A DNA stretch of 64,000 bases, taken from NCBI GenBank assembly GCA_030789695.1, contig CM061132.1:148064597-148128596 (forward strand), written 5' to 3'. A program made the position numbers and the translations under genes. The notes below the pieces were generated by a model. It did no database searches and was not told the DNA's origin. It was given only the letters and a program-made list of their open reading frames with translations. Source of the stretch: Scilla litardierei (lineage: Eukaryota; Streptophyta; Magnoliopsida; Asparagales; Asparagaceae). Shown in pieces: positions 43,202 to 55,120 of this stretch (positions are counted from its first letter, which is position 1; the number at the start of each line of letters is the position of its first letter).

Positions 43202-43450
43202 TGCTTATATTAGACCATGTCATGTGTGAGATCATCTTATTTTAAGGGTCGAATTTTAGCCCAGAGCGAAATTTGGATAACACTGGTGAGTAAATCATCA
43301 AATCTATCCATGCATTCCCACAGTCAATGTAAGAGTAGCGTCGGAGATGGGTGCTGTAGGATCTGTCGATGGAAGCTGCCGCCATTACCGTTGAGGTTGC
43401 TGCTGCGATTGAAGATGATTCAATTAATGATAGCCGTTAAAGTGGGAGAT
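43202..43450 (+). repeat. Second partial interior 3' end, with an ~85-bp deletion
   Basis: Repeats 41,884-42,217, but lacks the segment between gatagccgtt and aaagtgggagat present in the other two copies. It ends in the purine tract immediately before the LTR at 43,451. Confidence 0.88.
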
Positions 43451-43835
43451 TGTTAGCCGTTGGATAATGGGAACCCGGTTAGTTAAATAGTAACGAGACT
43501 ACAACTGGTTCTTCTCTTACCTCCAGCTACTGAGGGGACCTACGCAAGTGGAGAGGAGGCTCAATTATCCTAACAGAAAATGGTTGAGAGTTTGTTAGAA
43601 TGGGAGAGAGTATTAAAGAGGAAATTGGAGTGTTTTTGTTTTATCCTGAATATTGAATCAATCAAACTTCGTTTGAGCTTTGTTTTATTTTGTTTTCCAT
43701 TGTTTCCATTTATTTCCTTGAATTCTTTCTTTTGCTTTACAAATCAACCCTATTTGCATCAATGGGATGACCAAAGAGGCGGCCAGAGGAGGAGGAACAT
43801 CCGGAGGAGCAACCAGTAGAGGCGGAACCCTCACA
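43451..43835 (+). repeat. 5' (central) LTR of the tandem array, 385 bp
   Basis: About eight differences from the 386-bp 3' LTR (for example aacccggtt/aactcggtt, acaactgg/acagctgg, gctttaca/gctttgca). Confidence 0.92.
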
Positions 43836-43837
43836 AT

Positions 43838-43849
43838 TGGTATCAGAGC
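43838..43849 (+). other. Primer-binding site (tRNA-iMet)
   Basis: TGGTATCAGAGC, perfect, 2 bp after the LTR. Confidence 0.9.
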
Positions 43850-43863
43850 AGCAGCTACGAGCC

Positions 43864-44841
43864 ATGGGATATCATCTCTCGTTGGATGGGAAGTGGAATT
43901 CTCAGGGTGACAGCATCAAGACCTGGGCTCAACAAATGATTGAGACCATAGAAGAGATGCGAGCAGAGAATATAGCGATGTCTCAAAGATTCAGAGAGCA
44001 ATGGAATGAGTTACGTGCTTCCACAACAAAGTCGAGTTCAGCTGTAGATCAAGAAGCTAGAGGATCGCTTTCCCGTAAAATCAATCCGCCTCCATTGATT
44101 AATCCGAGTATGAGCAGCAGACTTCCCATTTCCATTTCTCAAAAAGACGATCGCTCCATCATCCGAAGTCTGCAACAAGGCGAGAACGTTGCGGGAAAGG
44201 ATATTGGCATTCAAGAATCTTCGGCCACAGACACCACTGCAACGAGAAAATCATCACTGTCAAGAAGTCAACCATCTGCAAATACACTTGCAAGGGGGTC
44301 CTCTTCATCACCAAAACTAGGCGACGGTTCTGCATACGCGTGCCAGGTGTTTGATGCTATGATTCAAAGAGCCAAATCAACTTTCGATCAGATCAAAAGA
44401 GGTAAGTCTTCTCCTACATTTCCATTGATGACATGGAGTTCCGATCCTACAAACTTAGGTCGTCGGAGGTGGAATGGGGTAGGAGTTCTTTTGTTGTCCT
44501 CTCGCGTGAGATGCTCTTGAGCCGGAGAGGATACGCTCAGATGGATGAAATCTTCAGCCGAATCAAGCATAAGAAATCAATAATGGCTTATAGCGTGAGG
44601 TTTGTAGAGTTGGGTCAACTGGCAGCGAAGCACCTCACAGTGTTGGGACTTGGGTTCAAGGAAGCTTGTGTCTTTGATTTCTTTCTTCTTGGTCTCCGAA
44701 CAAGAATCCGTTGCAAAGTTGAAGATTGAAATCCCAAAAATTTAATTGAAGCCGTCCAGTTTGCAAGGAGGGAGGAAGACCAGATTCAAGAAGTAGCTAA
44801 CACAATTTCTGCTGGAATCATTCTCCAGTACAAGAAGTTTC
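43864..44841 (+). pseudogene. gag: Gypsy-type Gag, frameshifted
   Basis: From about 43,864 the frame reads MGYHLSLDGKWNSQGDSIKT, WAQQMIETIEEMRAENIAMS and QRFREQWNELRASTTKSSSA, a coiled-coil N-terminus. An indel near 44,430-44,450 shifts to the frame 44,433-44,729 (EIFSRIKHKKSIMAYSVRFV, LTVLGLGFKEACVFDFFLLG). TGA then follows and continues in the same frame as NPKNLIEAVQFARREEDQIQ. The FxxLGLRTRI and ...EAVQFARREED pattern resembles gypsy Gag (retrotrans_gag). No CCHC knuckle is seen. Confidence 0.65.
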
Positions 44842-44849
44842 TTCCTCTA

Positions 44850-47309
44850 GTGCGGAATCTTGAGGATGTCCTTGGAGCCATGGCAAAAAATCCAAGGATA
44901 CTTCAGAAGTTAAGCAAGAGGAAGAAAGGAAGGTTTTATCTCTTTATAACTAAGGGGAGTATTTCTGGGCATTCAAAAAGGAATAATCCTCTTCACTATG
45001 AGAATCCTGCAAAGAAGCATCCAAGAAAAGAAGAAAACAAATTCTGTTTCAAGCCCAGGTTGATGAGTGCAAAGGAGTTGAAAATAAAGAGAAGAAAAAA
45101 TTCTACCAAGCCATTTAAAATCAAGCATGTCTCAGGTATCAATTCTACTCCCTGGAATTTTGTTAAGAGGAGTTCTGTTTCAAATTTTTTTGTAAAGATC
45201 GTATCCATCTCCAAGCCATCAGTTTCTTTCAATCACTTGGTATTCTTGGTCGAATTTATCGAGTCATTGAAAACTCATCCACATGGGGTGATAAGAGGGG
45301 TGGTTTGTAAGGGAGGATTTAAAAGAATTGTGTGTTTTGACCCTGGGGGAGATGGAGTAGGAAATGCTGATACTTCAGAGTTCTTACTGAAGGATAAGAA
45401 GAAAATGGGAAAATTCTTGAGAATCTTGCTTGGGCAGCACTCTAGGTTGTTTCCTAGGGAGGAGTATAACATATTTACCTTGAAAGTTGAACTACAAACA
45501 CAAATTCCAATCCAATCTTCAAGCAAAAGCAAATTACAGTTGAACCTGCTGAAAACTTTGGAATCAGTCAGAACAAGATTCCATGAAAACTTCTGTTTTG
45601 ACTCTGGGGGATTGAGGATTGGAGGTTTGACTTGGATAATAAAGAGTAACTCAGTCTTTCTTGTTGGTCAAGAATATCGTATGGAACTTGGGATGGAGAA
45701 GGAGCTTGTGATAAAACAGATACAAGCTACTGTTCCATTTCAGGGCATATCTAAAAGGAAGTGGGACCTAATACAGGGGCAATTGATGATGATGTGGAGG
45801 GATGGGATCAAGAAGCACTGCGGTTTTGCTCCAAAGGCCAATAATTTACCTTATGCATTCTATATCAATATCACTGAGTTCCTCTATTCATGCATAACAA
45901 AGCATGTAAAGAAAAATGAAGTCAAGCTCCTTGTTGATGCTTTTTGTGCAATAAGATCTTTGTTTAGAATGTGGGATCACATAAATTGTGAAGGTGATGT
46001 CCATAGTCTTGAAGGGTTGGTTGTAGAAACGCAGGTGAAGAAAATGACAGAAGTTGTATCATGTAGTTGGAGGGGGAAAGTAGGAGTGGGAACAACAGTA
46101 TTAAGGATCCATGTGCAAATGACCTCAGTTCTAGACATGAATTTCATATTAACAAGTTACTCAATGCCCAAGCCTCTTCCATTCATTTCCTTGTTGCTTC
46201 AATGGAAGTTGTGGCACTTACAGAACATTTGGGTTGAAAAGAATATTGGAGAGGAAATGAAATGGTTTAGGAAGGAAGAAAGATATCCCATCTTCAAAGT
46301 TCTGGGGAATTCTTGTAATGGCCTAAGTACGTTGTTGATAGGAACTCAATGTTTCAGGAGAATAGGATTACGAGACTGCGGAGAGTTCCTGAATTCACTG
46401 TTTGCCTCCCCCAAAGCATCTTCATCTAAGTACATGAGGGGCTTCAATTGCCACCAAGTTTTGCGGATGGAGCTAGATATTGAAAGGTTTCTGTGTGACC
46501 CTACTCAACAACAGTTGGAATTTCAGATATTCCAGTCAATCTTCCACATGAGCAAGATGTTGAAATGTTTGATTGGCTCTACTTCATGTAGCAGTAAATC
46601 AAATAGAAACAAGACAGATAAAGAGCTAGTTATGAGCAGATATAAGGCAAGCGATGGAGTGGCAATTTTCCGTGATCAGGGAGTGATGTCGTTGTCAAAT
46701 TCTTCTACAGGCAAAGGAATATTCATTGGGAAATTTTGTTTTGATCATAGAGGAGCTGCAGCTAGGGAATCTATGGTTGATGTCCTGCATCATTGGCGCG
46801 GGGTTGCTGCAATATACATCATGTCAATATCATGTTCCACAAGGCCTCTTGAGGCTATGCCCTCGTCATCCAGTAGCTCGAACCTGATATCGGCAATAAC
46901 GTTTGCATCTTCTACTTGGTTCTCAGGGCCCTTGATACTGTGGAGGGTGATACAAACGTTTCTTTTAAGATCATGGTATTTCTCGACCTTGAGGACAAGG
47001 TCTATTTTGAGAGGGAGGGGTTGTAAGAGACTCAGCCAATCAGACCATTGGTCGCCAACTGGAGGTAATTCTGTGAAGGAATCTGGGAATTCTTTGACCT
47101 TGAGGTCAAGGTCAATTTTGAGAAGGATGGATTGTAAGAGTAGCGTCGGAGATGGGTGCTGCAGGATCTGTCGATGGAAGCTGCCGCCATTGCCGTTGAG
47201 GTTGCTGCTGCGATTGAAGCTGATTCAATTAATGATAGCCGTTGAAGGAGACGAGAGGAACCATCAGATTGGTGATCCAAGATATTACAGCTGTCAATAT
47301 GTGATATAA
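44850..47309 (+). CDS. 819-codon ORF of unknown function filling the element interior
   Basis: Uninterrupted from 44,850 to the stop at 47,307-47,309, about 30 bp before the 3' LTR. It is basic at the N-terminus ([16 protein letters not shown]). It contains a loosely repeated motif ([42 protein letters not shown]) and ends with a Cys/Leu/Arg-rich tail ([20 protein letters not shown]) that is only a reading of the conserved 3' sequence present in all three array copies. No protease, RT, integrase, chromodomain or zinc-knuckle motif was found. Gypsy-pol-end peptides lie in another frame at 46,973-47,140. So it may be a chance or relic frame, but its length is striking. Confidence 0.4.
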   Translation: MRNLEDVLGAMAKNPRILQKLSKRKKGRFYLFITKGSISGHSKRNNPLHYENPAKKHPRKEENKFCFKPRLMSAKELKIKRRKNSTKPFKIKHVSGINSTPWNFVKRSSVSNFFVKIVSISKPSVSFNHLVFLVEFIESLKTHPHGVIRGVVCKGGFKRIVCFDPGGDGVGNADTSEFLLKDKKKMGKFLRILLGQHSRLFPREEYNIFTLKVELQTQIPIQSSSKSKLQLNLLKTLESVRTRFHENFCFDSGGLRIGGLTWIIKSNSVFLVGQEYRMELGMEKELVIKQIQATVPFQGISKRKWDLIQGQLMMMWRDGIKKHCGFAPKANNLPYAFYINITEFLYSCITKHVKKNEVKLLVDAFCAIRSLFRMWDHINCEGDVHSLEGLVVETQVKKMTEVVSCSWRGKVGVGTTVLRIHVQMTSVLDMNFILTSYSMPKPLPFISLLLQWKLWHLQNIWVEKNIGEEMKWFRKEERYPIFKVLGNSCNGLSTLLIGTQCFRRIGLRDCGEFLNSLFASPKASSSKYMRGFNCHQVLRMELDIERFLCDPTQQQLEFQIFQSIFHMSKMLKCLIGSTSCSSKSNRNKTDKELVMSRYKASDGVAIFRDQGVMSLSNSSTGKGIFIGKFCFDHRGAAARESMVDVLHHWRGVAAIYIMSISCSTRPLEAMPSSSSSSNLISAITFASSTWFSGPLILWRVIQTFLLRSWYFSTLRTRSILRGRGCKRLSQSDHWSPTGGNSVKESGNSLTLRSRSILRRMDCKSSVGDGCCRICRWKLPPLPLRLLLRLKLIQLMIAVEGDERNHQIGDPRYYSCQYVI

Positions 47310-47340
47310 TCTCAGCCGTCTAGCAGTTAAAGTGGGAGAT

Positions 47341-47726
47341 TGTTAGCCGTTGGATAATGGGAACTCGGTTAGTTAAATAGTAACGAGACTACAGCTGGTT
47401 CTTCTCTTACCTCCAGCTACTGAGGGGACCTACGCAAGTGGAGAGGAGGCTCAATTATCCTAACAGAAAATGGTCGAGAGTTTGTTAGAATGGGAGAGAG
47501 TATTAAAGAGGAAATTGGAGTGTTTTTTGTTTTATCCTGAATATTGAATCAATCAAACTTCGTTTGAGCTTTGTTTTATTTTGTTTTCCATTGTTTCCAT
47601 TTATTTCCTTGAATTCTTTCTTTTGCTTTGCAAATCAACCCTATTTGCATCAATGGGATGACCAAAGAGGCGGCCAGAGGAGGAGGAACCTCCGGAGGAG
47701 CAACCAGGAGAGGCAGAACCCTCACA
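47341..47726 (+). repeat. 3' LTR of the tandem array, 386 bp
   Basis: TGTTAGCCGTTGG...AACCCTCACA, preceded by purine tract AAAGTGGGAGAT (47,329-47,340). Confidence 0.92.
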
Positions 47727-47962
47727 GTCAAAGTTTATTATCTCACATGAATCAACCAGACCAAGAGATGTGTACTACAATGATGAAGGTATTTTTTCTT
47801 TCAAGCTATCTTTTCATCTCACCATGTGATTTCAGATATTCTTATTATAAGGGCATGTTCTTTTGTAGGAAAGTATAATTGGGAAAGTAGAGAAAGTGTG
47901 GAATCTGATGAGAGAGAAATTGGTGTGTAGTGTGTTCATTTGTTGGAAAGTGGGGTTAGATT

Positions 47963-49657
47963 TGATGGAAATTGAATTCCACTCCAAGTAATTTTGATGA
48001 TGAGCACACCAAATGAAAGTTTAGTGTACTAACTACACTACACTTAAGATGTGCAGAATTTGCAAAGCTCTACTCATACTCAAAGAAGCACACTTCAACG
48101 CTCAAAGACAAAGACGAACATGACTAAACTCAAGTGATGAAGCTCAAGCTCAAACAGAACAAAAAGCACAAAGAGAAGCTCGCATTCGCTTCACCAAATT
48201 GATCAAACTTCCGAAGACATGTTCTGAGTCCATAGTGAGTGTGTCGTGTCTTTTTAGGGTATTTGTTAAAGCCATATCAAATAGACAAAAACACACACAC
48301 ACAACCAATTTCGAAAATACTTTTAATTATCTTCAAAATATTTTCGAGAGCTTTTTTTTCTAGTCACTCCATAATTTTCGTAGTGAAACTCCACGCACCC
48401 TGGAGTTAACTACTCGTCTGACTAGAAGAGCAGCAGGAAAAACTCCTCTGGGAGTCGACTACCAAAAGTAGGGAGTCGACTACCTGTCAGAGATCAAGAA
48501 CTCCTGGAACTCTCTGGGAGTCGACTACCTGTATGAGGGAGTCGACTACCAGATGTAAATTTCAGACGTTTTTGAATTTGAATTTTGAAATCCTTTGAGC
48601 AATTTACTCCGTAATTTTTGGGACAAAAGTCAAACGAAATTTGAAATTCAAATCTCAGTTTTTCCCCTATAAATAGAGCTAAATTCTTTGATGAAAAACA
48701 CAACATTGAAAATCAATCTATTGTGAAAACTCTCTTGAATTCAAAGCTCTCATTTTTTTCTCTCTAGCCAATTTGATTTTATTTGATCTTGCAATACTTT
48801 CTTACAAATTCTTTTGAAGATCATACTCTTATTTTTATTGGCTAAAACGTTTTCAAAATCCTCACTATTATTCTCTTTATTTTATTTAAAGGATTTTTGA
48901 AAAGATCTAGATCACAAAGAACTTCTCTCGTATCTTTGTGTGATCTAGACTATCATTCTATCAAGCCACTACACAAATTTGTCTAAACTTTGATTGGCTA
49001 TAGAATCGGATGTATAAACCAATCTCCATCATTTATTGTGGTGTATTGGATAAATTCTCACTGTGTTGATTGTTGGAACACTAGACAAGTCTAGTTGTTG
49101 CCAGTTGGAAAGTCCTTGGTTTGTGAGGCAAGGGTAAATCCTAGACAAGTCTAGGTATTGTGGTTGGAAATCCTGGTTGAGACTAGGTACTTGTATTTGC
49201 CAAGGCAGATAGTGGAATTCTCGTACCGGATTGGTCGGGGACTGGACGTACCCGGGTTGCGGAGAACCAGGATAAAAAATCCTTTTTGTTTGCGATTGTT
49301 TTCTGTGATTTGTTATCTTTCTTGTACACGCATTCCTTACTTATTAAATGTTCATCTGTGTAATTCATTGTTAACTTATTGTAAAGATTGTCTCTTTAAT
49401 TTCCGCTGTGTATAAATCTATTTGTAAAGATCTATTTGTCAAAGTTATATTTATCTGATCTTAATCCAATCTCTTTCATATTATTGTTAAGATTGTTTTG
49501 TTGATTAAGAACCAAGAGTAGATCACTCTACTTGGTTTCTTAGGCAACATTAGAAGGAATTTATTTGTGTTAATATCGTTGAGCGAAAAAGTTTACTATA
49601 TACACAACACTATTCAACACCCATTCTAGTGTTGTTTGCCATCCATAGGATCCAACA
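47963..49657 (+). mobile_element. Solo copia LTR (1,695 bp), TSD AGATT
   Basis: It begins TGATGGAAATTG and ends GGATCCAACA, flanked by AGATT (47,958-47,962; 49,658-49,662). The ending matches the TR-GAG LTR style. A SIRE-like leader (gatgatgagcacacc) opens it. TATA-like ccctataaatagagc at 48,664-48,678 is a likely promoter. A solo LTR forms by recombination between two LTRs, deleting the interior. Confidence 0.9.
48395..48556. repeat. GGGAGTCGACTACC direct repeats in the solo LTR
   Basis: Four close copies of ggagtcgactacc (about 48,452, 48,472, 48,512, 48,539) plus a diverged tggagttaactactcg upstream. The core GTCGAC is palindromic. They lie 110-250 bp upstream of the TATA-like box, where U3 enhancer elements would be. 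Confidence 0.85.
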
Positions 49658-50285
49658 AGATTGTGGAGTAGGAAAGTTGGGGTGGGTCCCACTCCGTGTA
49701 GTGTGTTCTTTTGATTGAAGAAAGCTGGAGGTGGAAAGTTGTGTGGGGTCCACCCAAATTTAAATTATTACTCTTTAAAATAAACTAATTAATTTAAGCT
49801 AAACTAAATACTTATTAAACTAATTAATTAATAATAACTAAACTATTCACTGACTCATTCATCGATTATTTGTTGCGGGGCCCATGAAAATCAAAGGATT
49901 TGTTAATCATCTGCTCTTCTGCGTGCCAGCCAACGAACCGCGCGCGCATTTCTATTGGTCAGCCAACGAAGCGGGCCCCACATGAACCCATGTTCTCGTG
50001 TATTCGGAGCAAAATCCGTGAATTTCGGAAGGCGCCTCGGATTCTCGCTGACGTCTGCCACGTCGGAATTTTTTCTCATTTTGTCAAAACCACAAAAGAA
50101 CACACTTTTTGAATCCGGTGAAGGAATCCAGTGAAAAATAGGGGAATAGTGTAAGAACATTATTTTTGGCACTTTCTCCTTCCCACAATTCCCGTAAAAA
50201 ACCGGCCCTAAGTCTCGCAAGATGCTTTCCTAAAGAAATTCGATAGATTTAGCTGATCACTATAACTGCATTTTACCAAAATAAA

Positions 50286-50516
50286 TCATGTGTGCTTCAG
50301 ACAAAATAAATCATCGTACGAATCAAAGAAATAGTTCATCTTAACTAGCCAATCAAAAAGGACACGAGGGTTGTGCAAGACATCAAAGGTTAAAGAATCT
50401 ATTTCAATCCTACGCGAAAGATCATCTCGATCATACATATAATCGGTATCATCAGTGTCATCATCCCTTTTATAACATTTACATCGATTTGTTCTAAACC
50501 AATCATTTGTGTTCAT
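50286..50516 (-). pseudogene. Gypsy gag fragment
   Basis: RRIEIDSLTFDVLHNPRVLF then DWLVKMNYFFDSYDD resembles the gypsy Gag opening (vDIPxFxGxxxPxxFxDWLxxMExxFxxY). It is short and isolated, with no further domains. Confidence 0.5.
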
Positions 50517-50764
50517 GTTACCATTAATGGATTTCCCTTCCTATTTCCATGTTTTCCAGTATTGAAAAATGAGGTGTGATCTCTTGAAAAGGTCAATACT
50601 GTTGCTTAAGAGCTTAATTTCGGAAAATTATCCAATACTTTTACTGAATTCCAAAAAAATACCTATATAATTCCAAAACTACCTTATATTTTTCAGGTTT
50701 CTATAAACTCCCTCATCCATATGTCCCAAAATTGACCCACGTCAAATGGTTGTCGTACCAAACC
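50517..50764. other. No gene seen
   Basis: AT-rich spacer before the Tat-like LTR. Confidence 0.4.
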
Positions 50765-51862
50765 TGTTGATAGGACTATTTTGGCCGGGCCCGGAAGAGC
50801 CAAGTCAACTACGACTGGTCAACCAGACTAATACGACCTTGGGGCCTCGGCCCAAGGATCTCACGGGCGGGCCGCGCTTCTCCACCCATGACGAAGGCCC
50901 ACTTCCACAGTGGAGGAAATCGGGGCCAAAATCAAGGAAACATTCACCAAATACGGCAACCGCCGAGTACCATCATTCTCGCCAATAATGGTCCGACTTA
51001 AATGGCCATCACTCCCGCCATAATGGCTCGCCAAACATGGTAACCGCCTTCATGGCAATAAACTCGCCAATCATGGCTCACCTTCATGGCATTCATCTCT
51101 CCATAAAGCGTGGCGATTATTGGGGTCAACATTCCCCATTAGCACGCCCTCATCAATAACGCCCATGATGTCTCATCATGGCCCATTACTAGGGGACTAC
51201 CCTATATGAGGAGGGGGGCGACATCACCACCGGGGGAGAGGATCAACAACGGAGGTATCACAAACTCCTTTTTTACACCTTCTTCCGCCTTTACATATTT
51301 CTCCTCCATAGCTCGGCTCGAGGATCGGGGCTTGGTCTCTCCGTGAACCGAGCTCGATCCCACCGAGCATCCCTCAGACTAGATCTGACTTTGGCATCGG
51401 AGGGGATTCGGTCGGAACCAAGGTCCGACCCCCCTGACGAGCTTCTTCATCCATTCAGGTCCAGGAGATCCTGCAGCGCCGAGGCTACCCCTCAGCGTCA
51501 TCACAGCCGGAGCCGAGCGCCCTCGTCCCCAAGCCCGTTCGTCTCCACCACCAGAAGATAGTCGCTCTACCTAGGCCACCCCTTGGCTAGCCGACGCGAA
51601 GATCCGCGCGTCCCCTCACCGAGCGACCTCGCCTCCTATCAATCACAGAAGTTGTCATCCCGCCGAGGCTATCCCTCGGCCCGCCGGAGATCAGAACGAC
51701 GCCTTCCTGCTCAAGCGAACGCGCCATCGTCCGACCACCCGGGTCATCTCCATCTCACGTGGCTACCACGACAACACGGGGGTCCCGTGTGTCCCCTTTG
51801 ACCGTGTTGACCCCGCACCCTCCATACTATCGATTTGCGGGTGGAAAAAACACCCGTAAACA
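50765..51862 (+). repeat. 5' LTR of a Tat-like Ty3/gypsy element (1,098 bp)
   Basis: TGTTGATAGG...GTAAACA, followed 2 bp later by a primer-binding site. The U3 part (50,980-51,190) repeats short cgcca-ataatgg/atggc words. cctatatgaggagg (51,200) is a possible TATA region. A matching 3' LTR is not present before the Athila insertion at 58,020. Confidence 0.75.
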
Positions 51863-51864
51863 TC

Positions 51865-51882
51865 TGGCGCTGTCTGTGGGAA
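51865..51882 (+). other. Primer-binding site, Tat-type
   Basis: TGGCGCTGTCTGTGGGAA. The TGGCGCCGTCTGTGGGAA form is typical of Tat-lineage gypsy elements; one base differs. Confidence 0.75.
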
Positions 51883-53852
51883 CGAATCAACACCCTTGTT
51901 GCCAACCACACTGATAAAGATTTGTTCCTCAAATTAAAATCTCAGAAGAGATCATTCAAATGAACCGCTCGATGTGCCCTTTTGTGTTGCCAGGTCTCTG
52001 GACCTCTCAGGAATCATCGATCCGCAGGTGGATTACCTTGATTCTGATGACGACAAGGGAAATAATAAGAGATCTGAATATTGAACCGGCCTTGGCCCTA
52101 GGCAGGCAACCGAGTTCGGGTCCACCGATCCCCTTCGATACGATCTCTTCACTAAAAATCTCTCGCCCTCCTTGCTCTCTTGGTTCGTTGGTGGTGGCCA
52201 CCGATCTCCTCCGCCCGAGGATCACGATGCCCATGGAAAGCACATCAAACTTGTAGGGGGATCCTCCTGTCGATGTTCACCTCAGGGACGGTGTATCCCC
52301 TCGCCCCCTCAAAGCTCATCCGGTGGATGTCCCATCATCTCTGAATGTTGGGTGAAAGAGGAGCCGCATCGGCGTCACATATCTCCGACGAGATCTTGTC
52401 CCGCCCTTGAGAACTCCGCCTCTTCATCCACCCCAGCCGCCAACATCAGAGGCAGCCGAGCCTTACTCGATGTCATCAGCGAGGAGGAAGGGTCTCCAAG
52501 TGGCAGCATCAGCGGGTGATCCAAGGGGATGATCTGAGTGAGCATCACCAGATCTGACCGGCGGCCAAAGCCAGTGACCGCATGACGCCCATTCCAGCGA
52601 AGGGAAAGTCAGAACCGACAACATCCGACGTCATTCAGAGCAAGGAACCTCACCAAAGCCGTCCCTGATCACTGTCAAGAGGCTTGAATCCAAACTCCAG
52701 GCCCAAGACAATCACATGGAATTCTTGTCCCATGGGCAAGCTCGATCTGTCAGCTACCGACTCAGCCAAACTCCGAGCTTGGTGGTGATCCATGCTGATG
52801 AGGAGATTGAGGGGCTTGATGGCCCATTGAGTTCATAGCCAAAGAGTGAAACTCCAAGAGATCGCAAATAGCAGCCCGCTCGTCTCCTTCAACGCGCTGG
52901 AAGAGGAGGTCGTCGAAGTCTCCACCACCGCCGTCGGAGACATGGCCCCCGATCTCCTCCAAGCATATCCAGCCCCTCCCCTCCGACTGACTCCGATCTG
53001 AGCTTCGGCTGGCCGCGACCTGTGCCCTGACCAGCCGTGATCTGTGCTTCGCCTGACTCCGATCTGAGCTTCGGCTGGCCGTGACCTGTGCCCCGACCAG
53101 CCGCGATCTGTGCTCCGACCTAGCCGAGACCCATTAGCCCCGAGCCCCGAGCTCAAGGCTCACCCTAAAGGTGATACCCCAAATGTGATGCTTCGGATCC
53201 GTGAGCATGCGTTGCGATACTTCAGATAGATTCTTCCCTCCATGCGTTGCGATACTCCAGGCGATACCCGAGCTGCTTTTGACCAGCCCCGTCTCTGGAG
53301 ATGAGAACCCTGTCACCCGCACCTCACCCCAACGGTTGTGCGGTGCTCTGTATCTCGGATCCATTTTGGGTCGAGACCAAGTACTTGCCGGTGCTCGCCA
53401 CCATCGGCGTCAAGATCTCTGCATTCGAGATCCCTGTTTCGAAGGCATCGGATCAATTTCAGCGCAACACTGGATTTAATGGGTTGAACCATCAATTTCG
53501 TCATCGTCAGTGGATGCGACAGTGGCAAATGCAATACAGATTTCTTGGGGGTGATGGATCAGCAAACGTCGCCGAAAGCCGAGCTTCTGCAAATATCGGG
53601 CTGGTGCCGCCTACCTGACCGAGCAGATCGACCGCCGACCTGCCAGGACCGATCTGCAGATTGATTAGCCGTCGGATCATGCCGAGGTCCTTCCTTTGCC
53701 GAGCTCCTCTCACTGAGCATGGCGAACATTAGGGCACGACTAGCCTATTGAGCATAGCGAAGGTTGGCGACCATGTCGTGCCGTGCAAAACTTTTGGTAT
53801 GTGGCATTCAATTGTGTCAAGCGTACCGAGCTTCCGAGCCCCCTTGACAAGC
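51883..53852 (+). other. Degenerate non-coding interior of the Tat-like element, left part
   Basis: No domain can be recognised in any frame. Frames such as 52,172-52,519 (Ser/Pro-rich) are open by composition only. The element looks like a large non-autonomous derivative. The interior is cut at 53,852 by a solo LTR and resumes at 56,897. Confidence 0.55.
52987..53118. repeat. Two tandem copies of a 66-bp unit
   Basis: ctgactccgatctgagcttc...gatctgtgcttcgc repeated at exactly 66-bp spacing (52,987 and 53,053) with a few substitutions. Related gaccagccg/gatctg words continue to 53,130. Confidence 0.9.
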
Positions 53853-54659
53853 TGTAACGACCTGTTTTCCTAGTCGTGTTTGACTGTTGTGTGCGAGTGT
53901 TTTACTTTGTTGATTCAGTTATTTTCGTCCGAGTAGATTTTTCGTCTGTGCGTTGACGCGAGCGCATCGTTGTTTTCAATTTGATCGCGTCGTTTTCAAT
54001 TTGATCGTAGCGTAATTTTTAATCTGTTAAATCGTAATTATTTCTAATTAGCTAATTACTTTTAGTTTAGAGTTAATTACTAAATTACTAAATTACTTAT
54101 TTTTATTACTAATTACTTTTAAATAAAACGTTAATTACTATTTACTACTAAATGATTGTAATTACTATTAACTAAAAGATAAATTTCTAATTAACTTAGT
54201 ATTTTAACTAGCTTATTACTTTTAACTGTAAATGTCTAAGTTACTTATTACTTTTAACTAATTTACTTTTAACTATCACATTTCCTAAACTACCATTACC
54301 ATGTTACTTTTACCCTAACCCTACAACATTAATCTCACCAGTATGTTGGTGAGATTCGACATGAGCTTTTAAGCCCCCTACTACACAACCACCCTATTCA
54401 TACTGCCTCCCCTCCTCTCGTTCTTAAAACAACCCACCGAAGCAACTAGCAGCAACCAACCCTTCCCTCCCCCATACAACTCCACCATCATCACCCCCTT
54501 CAGCCACCACAACCCAACATCATCCACCACCTCCATACAACCCAAATCAACAAACCAGTTTACAAATCCAAAATCAAAGTCAGCCACAAAATAGCCCAAG
54601 AATCACAAAACAATCCCAAATCATTCACAATCAACCCGAAATCAAAACCCCCAAACAAT

Positions 54660-55120
54660 CATCACCGGAGCCGCGCCGTACCCCGATCAGCCCGCGCAAA
54701 GCATGCCCCATTCGCCCAAACCCCCGCCACAGATCCCGCCCCCGCCGTCGTGACCCCCTTACGCCGATCGTCGCCGCCGCGATCACCCCGAATCCCTCGC
54801 CTTAATCGCCGTCGGAGCCGCCGTCTTCGACAAACTGCCGCGCCGACCACCTCAGATCGCCTCGCCGCCGCATCGGGAAGCCGCCACCCTCTCCGATCAC
54901 CGCCACACCCCCGATTCGCCGTCGCCGCCGCCCTTTCCCGTCCGCCGCTGCGGATCGCGCCGCCGCGAAGCGCGCCACCGCCCGCCGCCTCTGGGAAGTC
55001 GCCCCGCCTCCGATCCGACCGCCTGGAAGCCCGGTCGCCGCCGCGCCGTCGTTTGCCGTCGCCGCCCTTGTCGCCTTCGCCCTGTGCTCGAGAGAAACGA
55101 AAAGGAAAAAAAAGGAAAAA
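54660..55120 (+). other. CpG-rich block inside the solo LTR
   Basis: Dense gccgccg/cgccg words. The open frame 54,750-55,169 is Arg/Pro/Ser-rich purely from composition. In long gypsy LTRs such blocks can correspond to the transcript leader; that is inference here. Confidence 0.5.

Larger units (their letters stand above)
43451..47726 (+). mobile_element. Non-autonomous gypsy-like LTR element in a tandem LTR array
   Basis: LTRs at 43,451-43,835 and 47,341-47,726 (TGTTAGCC...CCTCACA), primer-binding site at 43,838, Gag-like N-terminus, no RT, RNase H or integrase. The 5' LTR is itself preceded by an interior 3' end and purine tract, so LTRs are shared by neighbouring interiors: partial interior-LTR, partial interior-LTR, interior-LTR. 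Such arrays come from unequal recombination between LTR elements. Remnants of a gypsy pol C-terminus (LEDKV(Y/N)FE) occur twice near the 3' end, pointing to a chromovirus-like parent. Confidence 0.85.
47851..50208. mobile_element. Tourist-like (PIF/Harbinger) MITE, TSD TAA, split by a solo LTR
   Basis: The left end GGGCATGTTCTTTTG and the inverted right end GGGCCGGTTTTTTAC are flanked by TAA on both sides (47,848-47,850; 50,209-50,211). Without the solo LTR and its duplicated 5 bp the element is about 660 bp. It has no coding capacity. The terminal sequence is related to the ends at 30,357 and 38,487. Confidence 0.8.

Noticed and set aside
48395..48556. CRISPR-like spaced repeats (also 58,310-58,700 and 59,180-59,470)
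   Set aside because: Repeat and spacer lengths are irregular, the sequence is plant LTR DNA and no cas gene exists nearby.
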